Shown here in pieces: positions 22,736 through 30,110 of a stretch of 39,138 nt of DNA. The notes beneath the pieces were generated by a model. It was given only the letters and a program-made list of their open reading frames with translations, had not been told where the DNA came from and searched no databases. The DNA is taken from NCBI GenBank assembly GCA_036390995.1, contig DASWAT010000158.1, positions 1 through 39,138 of the forward strand, given 5' to 3'. The position numbers and the translations under genes are program-made. Each line of letters begins with the position of its first letter. The stretch's first letter is position 1. The DNA is from DASQQQ01 sp036390995 (GTDB lineage Bacteria; Actinomycetota; UBA4738; HRBIN12).

Positions 22736-24043
22736 ATGTCGAGGGAGCCGGACGGGACGGCCCCGATCGCGTCGCGGGAGGGAGCCGCTCGGGGGATCGT
22801 TCGGAGCACCTTCGCGTCCCTGCGGATCCGGAACTTCCGGCTGTTCATCATCGGTCAGCTAGTCTCGGGCATCGGCACCTGGATGCAGATGGTGGCGGCA
22901 CCGTGGCTGGTGCTCCAGCTCACGAACAGCGGGGTGGCTCTGGGGATCGACACCGCGCTGCAGTACCTGCCGATCCTGTTGCTCGGCGCCTGGGGCGGCG
23001 TGATCGCCGACCGGTTCGACAACCGGAAGCTCCAGATCGCCACGCAGATCGCCTACGCGGCGACGTCCCTGGTCCTCTGGATCATCGTCGCGACCGGGAT
23101 CGTCCACGTGTGGATGGTGTACGCCCTCTCGTTCGTGTCCGGGATGGTGACCGCCGTCGACATGCCCACGCGCCAGAGCTTCTATCTGGAGATGGTGGGG
23201 CCGGAGGACCTCACGAACGCGATGAGCCTGAACACGGCTACGTTCACCGGCACGAGGATCGTCGGCGCGGCGCTGGCCGGTGCGCTGATCGCGGTGGTGG
23301 GGACGGCGCCCATCTTCCTGGTGAACGCGATCACGTACCTCGCCGTCGTGGTGGCCTTGCTCCGGATGCGCGTGACCGAGCTCGATCGCCGAGAGCTCGC
23401 CTCGAGGGCCCGGGGGCAGATCCGCGAGGGCATCCGCTACGCGTGGGACAGCGAGGAGCTGCGGCTGCCCCTCCTGTTGATGGCCGTCGTGTTCGTGTTC
23501 TCGTTCAACTTCTCCGTGCTGCTGCCGCTCTTCGCCAGGAACACGTTCGGAGGAGGCTCGCAGACCTACGGCGCGATGTTGTCGTTGTGGGGGGTTGGGT
23601 CGTTGGTCGGCGCGCTCGTGCTGGCCGGTCGATCCGCTCGGGCGAACGCGTGGCGTCTGTCGATGCTCGGGCTCGCCCTCGGGGTCCTGAGCGTGGGGGT
23701 TGCGGTGGCACCCGTGGTGCATGTCGCGATGCTCCTCTTGCCGTTCCTGGGCGCTGTGGGGATCGCGTTCGCCATCACCGGGAACTCCACGCTCCAGCTC
23801 CGGTCGGCGGTGTCGATGCGCGGCCGGGTGATGGCGCTGTACTCGGTGGTGTTCCTGGGGAGCACGCCGATCGGTGGTCCCTTGGCCGGTTGGGTCGGGC
23901 AGCGTCTCGATGCCCGGGTTGGGCTGGCCGGCGGTGGGGCCATCGCGGTGGTCGTCGCGGCCTGGGCGGCCGCGACGTTGCGCGCCGGTCGCAAGGGCGG
24001 GGAGGGAGCCGATCCAGTCGGGGGATACTCGGGCCATGGGTGA
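22736..24043 (+). CDS. MFS transporter, EntS/MFS_3-like exporter
   Basis: A 435-aa inner-membrane protein with about 11-12 hydrophobic helices. After a short hydrophilic N-terminus comes SLRIRNFRLFIIGQLVSGIG, the opening typical of this exporter group, then GAWGGVIADRFDNRKLQ, the MFS loop 2-3 signature, and VDMPTRQSFYLEMVGPEDLTNA, a hallmark of this subfamily. The second half repeats the pattern with SMRGRVMALYSVVFLGSTPIG. Relatives export siderophores or drugs; the substrate here is unknown. The last 8 nt overlap the alcohol dehydrogenase start, but that gene also has its own -10-like box. Confidence 0.92.
   Translation: MSREPDGTAPIASREGAARGIVRSTFASLRIRNFRLFIIGQLVSGIGTWMQMVAAPWLVLQLTNSGVALGIDTALQYLPILLLGAWGGVIADRFDNRKLQIATQIAYAATSLVLWIIVATGIVHVWMVYALSFVSGMVTAVDMPTRQSFYLEMVGPEDLTNAMSLNTATFTGTRIVGAALAGALIAVVGTAPIFLVNAITYLAVVVALLRMRVTELDRRELASRARGQIREGIRYAWDSEELRLPLLLMAVVFVFSFNFSVLLPLFARNTFGGGSQTYGAMLSLWGVGSLVGALVLAGRSARANAWRLSMLGLALGVLSVGVAVAPVVHVAMLLLPFLGAVGIAFAITGNSTLQLRSAVSMRGRVMALYSVVFLGSTPIGGPLAGWVGQRLDARVGLAGGGAIAVVVAAWAAATLRAGRKGGEGADPVGGYSGHG
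24024..24029 (+). promoter_or_regulatory. -10-like GATACT before the alcohol dehydrogenase
   Basis: GATACT lies 6 nt before ATG 24036, inside the MFS 3' end, with no ribosome site. It favours ATG 24036 over the downstream in-frame ATGs at 24048 and 24057. Confidence 0.4.
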
Positions 24044-25034
24044 CGCCATGCGCGCCATGGTCCTCGAGCACCTGGGAGCGCCGCTCCGGCCGATGGAGAT
24101 GCCCAAGCCGCAGCCGGGCCCCGGCCAAGTGCTCATCCGGGTGCGAGCATGCGGCGTGTGCCGGACCGACCTGCACGTGGTTGACGGAGAGCTCCCCGAT
24201 CCGAAGCTCCCGCTGGTCCTCGGACACCAGATCGTCGGGCTCGTGGAGGAGGTCGGCGATGGTGTCCAACTCGTGGCCGAGCGGGTCGGCGTGCCCTGGC
24301 TCGGATGGACGTGCGGCGAGTGCCGATACTGCACGAGCGGCCGGGAGAACCTGTGTCCGAGCGCGAGGTTCACGGGCTACCAGCTCGACGGCGGGTACGC
24401 CGGGTTCGCGATCGCCGATGCCCGGTTCTGCCTGCCGATCCCCGACGACTATCCGGACCTCCAGGCGGCGCCGCTCCTTTGCGCCGGGCTGATCGGGTGG
24501 AGATGCCTGAAGATGACGGGGGACGCCGGGCGGATCGGTCTCTATGGATTCGGGGCCGCGGCGCACATCGTCGCCCAGGTGGCTCGGCACCAGGGACGGC
24601 GGATCTTCGCCTTCACCAGGCCGGGTGATCGCGAGGCGCAGGCGTTCGCGAGGGACCTCGGCGCGGAGTGGGCGGGATCCTCCGCCGAGGCTCCGCCGGA
24701 GGAACTGGACGCCGCCATCCTGTTCGCCCCGGCCGGAGAGCTCGTACCGGTGGCCCTGCGAGCGGTGGCGCCGGGCGGCACGGTCGTCTGCGGCGAGATC
24801 CACATGAGCGACATCCCCTCCTTCCCGTACGACATCCTGTGGAGGGAGAAGGTGCTGCGGTCGGTGGCCAACCTTACGCGCGACGACGGCCTGGAGTTCC
24901 TGGAGCTCGCGCCGAAGGTGCCGGTGAGGACGGAGGTGATGACCTTCCCGCTCGAGCGGGCCGACGAGGCGCTCTTCGCGCTGCGGAACGGGACCGTCCG
25001 GGGCGCCCTCGTCCTCGAGATCGGCCGAGCGTGA
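24036..25034 (+). CDS. Zinc-dependent alcohol dehydrogenase
   Basis: A 332-aa medium-chain dehydrogenase. Catalytic zinc ligands are Cys39 (ACGVCRTDLH), His64 (LGHQIVG) and probably Cys149 (PLLCAGLIGW); the four-cysteine structural zinc site is complete (CGECRYC plus ENLC, Cys93, 96, 99 and 107). The Rossmann fold has a slightly unusual GFGAAAH in place of GxGxxG. The pattern suits the single-domain AdhA-like group that interconverts primary alcohols and aldehydes with NAD(P)H. It overlaps the MFS gene by 8 nt and ends 1 nt from the convergent TPR regulator stop. Confidence 0.92.
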   Translation: MGDAMRAMVLEHLGAPLRPMEMPKPQPGPGQVLIRVRACGVCRTDLHVVDGELPDPKLPLVLGHQIVGLVEEVGDGVQLVAERVGVPWLGWTCGECRYCTSGRENLCPSARFTGYQLDGGYAGFAIADARFCLPIPDDYPDLQAAPLLCAGLIGWRCLKMTGDAGRIGLYGFGAAAHIVAQVARHQGRRIFAFTRPGDREAQAFARDLGAEWAGSSAEAPPEELDAAILFAPAGELVPVALRAVAPGGTVVCGEIHMSDIPSFPYDILWREKVLRSVANLTRDDGLEFLELAPKVPVRTEVMTFPLERADEALFALRNGTVRGALVLEIGRA

Positions 25035-25035
25035 G

Positions 25036-26310
25036 CTACAGGCGCAGTTCCAGCGCGAGGATGCCGGTCCGGTAGGCATCGCACGCCGCCTGCCCGTCGC
25101 CCCGCTCTCCGAGGAGATCGCCGAGCGCTCGGTAGGTCACCGCGATGTCGGCAGCCTGCTCGGCCCGCTCATACAACTCGATCGCGGTCCGCAGGTGCTT
25201 CTCCGCGACGGCCGGCTCCGTCTCCGCGAGGACCAAGCCCAGCTCCCGGTGCGCCCACGCGAGGATGGGTGCGTCGCCGTCCCCCAGGAGCGAGATGGAG
25301 CGCTCGAGCAGGTGCCGTGCTTCGTCGGTGCGTCCCTCCAGCCGCTCGACCCGCGCGAGCTCGTTGATCGTCCTCACGAGGTCCTTCGTATCGCCCGTCT
25401 CCTCGAAGACGGTCCTTGCCTGCTCGAGCAGGTCGCGAGCCTGTGGCAGTTGGCCGTCCCGGCTGAGCACGTAGCCTCGCGCCAGGTAGGCGCCGCCCAT
25501 CTCCGCCTTGAGGTTCAGCTGTCGGTAGGCGTCCTCTGCACGGATCAGCGAGCGTTCAGCCTCGTCGATCCTGCCCCCTTGTAGATACAGGCGGGCCACG
25601 TTCATGTGCATCTGCGCGATCCGGGCGGGATCGGAGATGCGGGGCGCGAGGCGCTCCAGCTCCGCTCCGGACTCCGCCGCCTTCGAGGAGAGACCGGCCT
25701 CGAGATACGCATACACGAGTGATGCGTGCACGCGGGCGAGAGCGTTCGGGTCGGTCATCCGTTCGCGTTCGAGCGTCGCGCGCATGCTCTCGAGGACGTG
25801 GATCGCGTATCGAACATCTCCCATGGCCTCGAAGCATCTTGCCTTCCCCGCCACAGCGTCCACGGCCAGAGCTGGGGAATCCCGTTCGAGAAGTTCCTCG
25901 GCTCTTCGGAAACGCGCCAAGGCCTTCTCGGGTTTGCCCTGTCGTTCGAGGTAGAGCCCCATGCCCTCCTCGGCTCCCGCCTCGAGCTTCGAGATCCCAT
26001 ACTTCTTGGCCTCGCGCTCGACGGCCCGGAGCGTGTTCCATGCGCGATCCAGATCACCTGACGAAACGGCGAGGGTCGCTTCCTGCAGGCGCAACTCCAG
26101 AGCCACCTCCAGATCCGGAGGTTGTCCCGTTTCCAGCTCCAACGGAGCCACGCCGAGTTTCTCGGCGAAGTACGACACGGCCTCACGGGAGGGGCGGCGC
26201 CTCCCGGCCTCGATGGTGCTGACGTAGGCGTGTGTGTATCGAGGGGACGCCAGCTGACGCTGGGTGAGGCCTCTCTCGGTACGCAGTCGTCGCAGTCTCG
26301 TCCCGATCAT
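25036..26310 (-). CDS. XRE-family HTH regulator with TPR sensor domain (RRNPP-like)
   Basis: A 424-aa cytoplasmic regulator. Residues 3-58 form an XRE helix-turn-helix (RLRRLRTERGLTQRQLA, then YVSTIEAGRRRPSREAV). From about residue 70 to the end the protein is a continuous row of roughly nine tetratricopeptide helical hairpins, e.g. AYLEAGLSSKAAESGAELE, NVARLYLQGGRIDEAERSL and GYVLSRDGQLPQARDLLEQA. This HTH-plus-TPR layout and size match the RRNPP peptide-sensing regulators of Firmicutes; no pheromone partner is established for this group of organisms. ATG 26310 has GAGGAGGG 7 nt upstream. The gene is divergent from a tiny exported-peptide gene, with well-formed promoters for both. A general TPR regulator without a peptide ligand is the alternative. 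Confidence 0.9.
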   Translation of the reverse strand: MIGTRLRRLRTERGLTQRQLASPRYTHAYVSTIEAGRRRPSREAVSYFAEKLGVAPLELETGQPPDLEVALELRLQEATLAVSSGDLDRAWNTLRAVEREAKKYGISKLEAGAEEGMGLYLERQGKPEKALARFRRAEELLERDSPALAVDAVAGKARCFEAMGDVRYAIHVLESMRATLERERMTDPNALARVHASLVYAYLEAGLSSKAAESGAELERLAPRISDPARIAQMHMNVARLYLQGGRIDEAERSLIRAEDAYRQLNLKAEMGGAYLARGYVLSRDGQLPQARDLLEQARTVFEETGDTKDLVRTINELARVERLEGRTDEARHLLERSISLLGDGDAPILAWAHRELGLVLAETEPAVAEKHLRTAIELYERAEQAADIAVTYRALGDLLGERGDGQAACDAYRTGILALELRL

Positions 26311-26332
26311 CTTCGTGCCCTCCTCGCCCAGT

Positions 26333-26356
26333 GGGGTTTACCGGAAGTGTAACCCC
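26333..26356. repeat. Inverted repeat over the regulator promoter
   Basis: GGGGTT (26333-26338) and AACCCC (26351-26356) flank a 12-nt centre and cover the spacer and -10 of the minus-strand promoter. It could be an autoregulatory operator of the HTH-TPR protein. Confidence 0.45.
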
Positions 26357-26363
26357 CCGGCAA
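26335..26363 (-). promoter_or_regulatory. Promoter of the HTH-TPR regulator
   Basis: On the minus strand TTGCCG (26358-26363) and TAAACC (26335-26340) are separated by exactly 17 bp, a good sigma70-type pair, placing the transcript start about 20 nt before the ATG, after which the GAGGAGGG ribosome site follows. Confidence 0.6.
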
Positions 26364-26423
26364 CTCGTTTGCAGGACTTCTTCTCAAGGTCGGCCTGGAA
26401 CGCGCCGAACTTAACGACCGAGA

Positions 26424-26452
26424 TTGCCATGAGAAAACCAACTGGTTACAGT
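26424..26452 (+). promoter_or_regulatory. Promoter of the exported micropeptide
   Basis: TTGCCA (26424-26429) and TACAGT (26447-26452) are 17 bp apart, the best -35/-10 pair in the window. The expected transcript start is near 26459, about 30 nt before the micropeptide ATG, leaving room for its ribosome site. Confidence 0.7.
26436..26447. promoter_or_regulatory. Palindromic operator inside the micropeptide promoter
   Basis: AACCA-AC-TGGTT is a perfect palindrome in the spacer between -35 and -10, where a bound dimer would block or reshape polymerase binding. The divergent HTH-TPR regulator is the obvious candidate. The adjoining GGTTACA (26444-26450) recurs on the minus strand in the regulator's own promoter (26348-26354). 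Confidence 0.55.
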
Positions 26453-26490
26453 GCCGCAAGTCACTCGGGATGTGAAGGGGGGAAGGACCG

Positions 26491-26592
26491 ATGGCTCGCG
26501 GAACCCTTCGCAGGGTCAAGTACCTGGCCTTCGCGGTCGTCGCCTTGGCGTCTGTGCTGCTTGCCGGCGCCGCGAACTGGCCGAACCACTGA
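26491..26592 (+). CDS. Exported micropeptide, candidate signalling pro-peptide
   Basis: A 33-codon frame with all parts of a secreted peptide precursor: a basic start (Arg3, Arg7, Arg8, Lys10), a hydrophobic core of about 15 residues (YLAFAVVALASVLL), and an AGAA stretch suited to signal peptidase I just before the end. Cleavage after Ala27 or Ala28 would release ANWPNH or NWPNH, within the 5-8 residue range of RRNPP pheromones. GGAAGGA lies 3-4 nt before the ATG (inside a longer purine run), and a strong promoter with an internal palindrome is upstream. It is divergent from an HTH-TPR regulator. I know no named homologue. Alternatives are a small membrane protein or a non-functional frame; the promoter, ribosome site and peptide design together make coding likely. 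Confidence 0.65.
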   Translation: MARGTLRRVKYLAFAVVALASVLLAGAANWPNH

Positions 26593-26670
26593 TCGAACGG
26601 AGAGTTGGGGGTTCCGGGGGACCCCGTCTCCGAAGCGCCCCCTGAACGCCCGGCCGATCGGAGTGGGTGC

Positions 26671-26883
26671 ATGGTGAGCGTCCTTCGTCCACCCGGCGAA
26701 CGCCGGATCTATCGGGTCGGCGAGTCGGTGTTCCGCGTGTGGGTCGACGAGCCGGTTGCGAGTGCGGAGTACCTCAAGGACGGCGAATGGGTGTGGACGC
26801 CGATCCCGTCCGGAAGCATCATGGACCACCCCAGCGCTCACCTCCTCTCGAACGAGGAGGTCAACGACCTCGGCTCGGATTGA
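26671..26883 (+). CDS. Hypothetical 70-aa protein downstream of the micropeptide
   Basis: A small soluble acidic protein of 70 residues, not recognised. It opens with a strand-rich part (RRIYRVGESVFRVWVDE) and contains two Trp in EYLKDGEWVWTPIP, a pattern like a small beta-sheet domain; the C-terminus is acidic. ATG 26671 has GGAG about 8 nt upstream; a longer frame from a TTG at 26605 is unlikely. It follows the micropeptide by 78 nt on the same strand with no terminator between, so both probably lie on one transcript. A function in the putative peptide circuit is inference from position. Confidence 0.6.
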   Translation: MVSVLRPPGERRIYRVGESVFRVWVDEPVASAEYLKDGEWVWTPIPSGSIMDHPSAHLLSNEEVNDLGSD

Positions 26884-26920
26884 CCGGTCCGAGCCCGGGT
26901 GCCCGCGGAGGATCCCGCGT

Positions 26921-28018
26921 CTACCAGTGAGCGGCCCGGAACTCGTCCATGAAGGCACGCAACGCCTCGACACCCTCCAGCGGCATCGCGTTGTAGATCG
27001 ACGCCCGGATCCCCCCCACCGATCGATGGCCCTTCAACTCCACCAGCCCGTGGTCGCGCGCACCCTCCACGAACGCCGTCTCGAGCTCCTCGGTCGGCAG
27101 GCGGAACGTGACGTTCATGAGTGAGCGAGCTTCGGGGAGCGCGTGCCCACGGTAGAAGCCGTCGCTCGCGTCGAGGGCTCCGTACAGAAGTGCCGCTTTC
27201 CCCCGATTGCGCTCGTGCATTTGCTCGAGCCCGCCGATGTCGTCGCGGAGCCAGCGGGTCACCAGCATGAGCACGTAGATCGCGAAGACCGGCGGCGTGT
27301 TGTACATCGAGCCGCTCCGAGCGTAGGTGCGGTAGTCGAGCATCGCGGGAAGCCCATCGGGAACTCGCTCCAGAAGGTCGTCTCGGATCACGACCAACGT
27401 GACGCCGGCGGGACCGGCATTCTTCTGGGCACCGGCGTAGAGGAGGCCGTACCGTTCGACCTGCACCGTGCGCGACAGGAGATCCGACGAGGCGTCGCAG
27501 ACCAGCGGCGGCCCATCCTGCGGTTCGAAGTCCGCGGGGAACTCCACCCCCTGGATCGTCTCGTTCGACGTCACGTGGAGGTAGGCGCCATCCGCGATCC
27601 CATCCAGGCCCCGCAGGTCCGGAACCGATGTGAAGCCGATGTCCGCTCCATCCCACGCGACCGTCGCCTCACCCTCCTTCCTCGCCTCGGCCACGGCTCT
27701 CGTTCCCCAGGATCCGGTGACGACGTAGGCCGCCGGCGCACCCGCGCCGCGGAGGAGGTTCATCGGCACCATGGAGAACTGCAGCGACGCCCCCCCTTGG
27801 GCGAAGAGCACCCGGTAACCCACGGGGATGCCGAGGAGCTCCCGCAGGTTGTGCTCGGCCTCGCCGATGATGTCCTCGAACCGCCGTGATCGGTGGCTGA
27901 TCTCGAAGACGGACACCCCCGCGCCCGGCAGGGCGGGGAGCTCGGCGCGGATCTCCCCGAGGACCGTGAGCGGCAGGGCCGCGGGTCCCGCCGAGAAGTT
28001 CCACACGCGCTCGCTCAT
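26921..28018 (-). CDS. serC: Phosphoserine aminotransferase
   Basis: A 365-aa PLP enzyme that converts 3-phosphohydroxypyruvate to phosphoserine (serine synthesis) and can serve pyridoxal phosphate synthesis. It starts WNFSAGPAALPL, contains SVFEISHRSRRF and FAQGGASLQFSMVPMNLL, and the PLP Lys199 sits in YAGAQKNAGPAG; GGIRASIYNAMP near the end is also diagnostic. Residues and length are those of the E. coli-like (class V) group rather than the mycobacterial form. ATG 28018 is chosen because it begins the family N-terminus and has CAACAT 7 nt upstream; starts at 28027 and 28039 are in frame but lie over that box. Serine genes serA and serB are not in the window. Confidence 0.96.
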   Translation of the reverse strand: MSERVWNFSAGPAALPLTVLGEIRAELPALPGAGVSVFEISHRSRRFEDIIGEAEHNLRELLGIPVGYRVLFAQGGASLQFSMVPMNLLRGAGAPAAYVVTGSWGTRAVAEARKEGEATVAWDGADIGFTSVPDLRGLDGIADGAYLHVTSNETIQGVEFPADFEPQDGPPLVCDASSDLLSRTVQVERYGLLYAGAQKNAGPAGVTLVVIRDDLLERVPDGLPAMLDYRTYARSGSMYNTPPVFAIYVLMLVTRWLRDDIGGLEQMHERNRGKAALLYGALDASDGFYRGHALPEARSLMNVTFRLPTEELETAFVEGARDHGLVELKGHRSVGGIRASIYNAMPLEGVEALRAFMDEFRAAHW

Positions 28019-28086
28019 GCGGACCATGTTGCCTCGCACGAGCCGTGGACGTCACACGCCGCAGTCGCGTGCCGCCGGCGCGAAGC

Positions 28087-28935
28087 TCAACCGCGAAGGA
28101 GCGGCCGTGTGAGGCAGGTTGGCCCGCCCTCGCCCTTGCCGGAGATCTCGTCGCCCCGGTAGGTGCGAACCTCGACCCCGGCCGCCTCCATCCGTCTGCG
28201 GCTCTCGTGGTTCCCCTCCAGCGCGAGGGCCACGCGCGGTGCGAGCGCCAGCACGTTCGGCCCCATGCTCGCGAACTCCTCCTCCGGAACCTCGATGAGG
28301 CCGACCCCCCGGCGTGCGAGCTCCTCCATCAACCGCACCGGGATCAGCGGGGGGTACGCCACCACGAGGTCGCGATCCAGCGGACTGAGCAGCGAGAGCA
28401 GGTGCAGGACCTCCTCCACCCCGCGGAGGTGGACCAGGTCGAACGCGAGGACCTGGACGTCGGGAAGCAGTGCCCGGATGGCCGAGATGCCCTCGTCGTT
28501 CGTCCGGTAGCTCCGGCCGACGGCCAGCGTCTGCGGGTCGAGCCAGAACATGTCGCCACCCTCCGCTGTGGCCGGAGCTTCGAGCCGGCCGACCACCGCG
28601 ATGTGCGCACCCGCCAGGTCCTGGGCGACGGCGTCCGGCTCGCGCCGGCGTCCCTCCTTGCCCGGCCGGAGCAGGATCGCGCCTCTGTCGGTCATGAGCA
28701 CCGGGTCGTAGGCGAAGATCGCATCGGGATCGCCCGGGACCGGCGCGGTCCCGCTCAGCACGTCGGCGCCGGCGCGCTCGAGCTCGGCCCGGAGCGCCGC
28801 GTGCTCCTCGGCCGCTCGGACGGGATCCGGCTCATCTCGCCAGCGGTACCTCCGCCACACTGCGTGGTCGCCCGTCTGCGGCGGGCGAACGTAGACCCGC
28901 AGGAGCGGACCCACCTGGTCCTGGATGCCGGCCAT
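28087..28935 (-). CDS. Amidinohydrolase of the arginine deiminase/DDAH family
   Basis: A 282-aa member of the guanidino-modifying (amidinotransferase) fold, whose members hydrolyse arginine, methylarginines or related compounds. Likely catalytic residues are present: the GGD-containing segment AEGGDMFWLDPQTLAVG (Asp128), His178 in VLHLLSLLSPLDRDL, and the nucleophile Cys274 in GGPTCLTRPLLRG, at the C-terminus as in dimethylargininase. FASMGPNVLALAPRVAL is another family stretch. The substrate cannot be assigned; dimethylarginine or arginine is possible. It follows the C45 gene by 10 nt on the same strand, so the two are likely co-transcribed, and 68 nt separates it from serC. Confidence 0.87.
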   Translation of the reverse strand: MAGIQDQVGPLLRVYVRPPQTGDHAVWRRYRWRDEPDPVRAAEEHAALRAELERAGADVLSGTAPVPGDPDAIFAYDPVLMTDRGAILLRPGKEGRRREPDAVAQDLAGAHIAVVGRLEAPATAEGGDMFWLDPQTLAVGRSYRTNDEGISAIRALLPDVQVLAFDLVHLRGVEEVLHLLSLLSPLDRDLVVAYPPLIPVRLMEELARRGVGLIEVPEEEFASMGPNVLALAPRVALALEGNHESRRRMEAAGVEVRTYRGDEISGKGEGGPTCLTRPLLRG

Positions 28936-28945
28936 CGCGCCTCGA

Positions 28946-30058
28946 CTAGCCGCTTCCGCGAGCCGCGGCGAACAGGTCCGCCGCCTCGTAGCGCTCGTAC
29001 GGCGCCTCGCACGGCGTCCCCGCCGTCACCGACATCGCGCCCTCGGTCAGATCCATCACCACGGAGGAGATCGTCACGTAGTCTTCTATCCGATCCGACC
29101 CTGGCTTCGGGTGCGAGCACACGGACGACGGCCTGTCGAAGTGATCCCGGAGCGCCCGCTGCACCGTGTCCACGGAGATGGTGCCCGCCTCCTCCCGCAT
29201 CGCGCGCTCGGCCCGATGCTGTCGGACGAGGCTGTCCGCGCCGTCGTCGGCGAGGCCCGCGTCGCGGAACATGAACCGGGTGCTCTGGAAGTGGTTCGCG
29301 TGGGCCAAGACGCCGCCCTCCGGCCACAGGAGGCAGGTCTCCACCGCACGGCCCGGCGCGGCCTCGAGGTCCAGGGCCTCGCCGTCGCGGTGTGCGATGA
29401 GGTAGTTGGCCGACGAGGATCGGTTCGGGCGGAACACGGCGTTCGCCGCGTCCGCGAACGAGGTGGCCTGCAGGATCCGGCGAAGGATCACGTGGTAGGG
29501 AACCCCGGGCTTGCCCTGGTCACGGTCCGAGACGAGGGCGTTCGTGGCCAGTCCGATGCCGGCCTCGTTCATCCCGGTCTTGGCCAGGAGCCCCGCCTCG
29601 ACCAACGTCAGGAACGCCGGGCCGTCGTCGGGCGCCGACGCGAGCAGCACGCACGTCTCGCGCACGTCGGGCTTCCAGTCCCAGTTCTGCGCGACGATCG
29701 TGTGGCCGTCGGAGGTCGCATCGGGCAGGGCCACCACGGCCGTGCACTCCTTGGTTCGGAGCCCAAGCCCGAACATGACCTCGGTCCGGACGTTCAGCGC
29801 GAGGAGATCATCGGGGTGCAGCCTGGCGCCCTCGGCGATGCCCTCGAGCTCGGGGAGGGTCGTGGGGTCGTATGCGTCGATGGGCTCGGCGAAGGCGTGA
29901 GCGCGTTCACGCACCTCGTCCCACGAGAGCCCCGAGTAGTGCTCGAACACTCGGGTGTAGACCTCCACGGATCGACGCACCCGGTCGGCAGCCTGCGCTC
30001 CGTACGCGCGGCCGCGGTCGCGGGGCGCGCCGCACGTCAGGACCAGCGGCCATCCCAT
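28946..30058 (-). CDS. C45-family acyltransferase/peptidase
   Basis: A 370-aa N-terminal-nucleophile-fold protein related to acyl-CoA:6-aminopenicillanate acyltransferase (peptidase C45). The probable nucleophile is Cys105 in LRTKECTAVVALPDAT, exposed by autocleavage in the family, and VAQNWDWKP, LTLVEAGLLAKTGMNEAGIGL and VPYHVILRRIL match family strands. LAHANHFQSTRF and the C-terminal SVVMDLTEGAMSVTAG are also typical. No signal peptide is visible, so it is likely cytoplasmic. It may hydrolyse or transfer acyl groups of an amide or peptide. ATG 30058 has a TATCAT box 6 nt upstream. With the DDAH-like gene it forms an apparent pair. Confidence 0.86.
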   Translation of the reverse strand: MGWPLVLTCGAPRDRGRAYGAQAADRVRRSVEVYTRVFEHYSGLSWDEVRERAHAFAEPIDAYDPTTLPELEGIAEGARLHPDDLLALNVRTEVMFGLGLRTKECTAVVALPDATSDGHTIVAQNWDWKPDVRETCVLLASAPDDGPAFLTLVEAGLLAKTGMNEAGIGLATNALVSDRDQGKPGVPYHVILRRILQATSFADAANAVFRPNRSSSANYLIAHRDGEALDLEAAPGRAVETCLLWPEGGVLAHANHFQSTRFMFRDAGLADDGADSLVRQHRAERAMREEAGTISVDTVQRALRDHFDRPSSVCSHPKPGSDRIEDYVTISSVVMDLTEGAMSVTAGTPCEAPYERYEAADLFAAARGSG

Positions 30059-30064
30059 GCGGCG

Positions 30065-30070
30065 ATGATA
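30065..30070 (-). promoter_or_regulatory. -10 box TATCAT before the C45 gene
   Basis: On the minus strand TATCAT (5 of 6 matches to TATAAT) lies 6 nt before ATG 30058. It is the best of the leaderless-type boxes here and suggests the C45-amidinohydrolase pair is transcribed separately from the permease upstream. Confidence 0.55.
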
Positions 30071-30110
30071 AGACGGTCGCGACCCGTGGGACGTCAGGCG
30101 TCGACGGGAG

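Noticed and set aside
19364..24373. Long minus-strand frames opposite PAC2, aldo/keto reductase and MFS genes
   Set aside because: Arg/Pro-rich composition with no domain signatures; the plus-strand genes explain the sequence fully.
26605..26670. TTG-initiated extension of the 70-aa gene
   Set aside because: Pro-rich, no ribosome site, and a plain ATG with GGAG lies at 26671.
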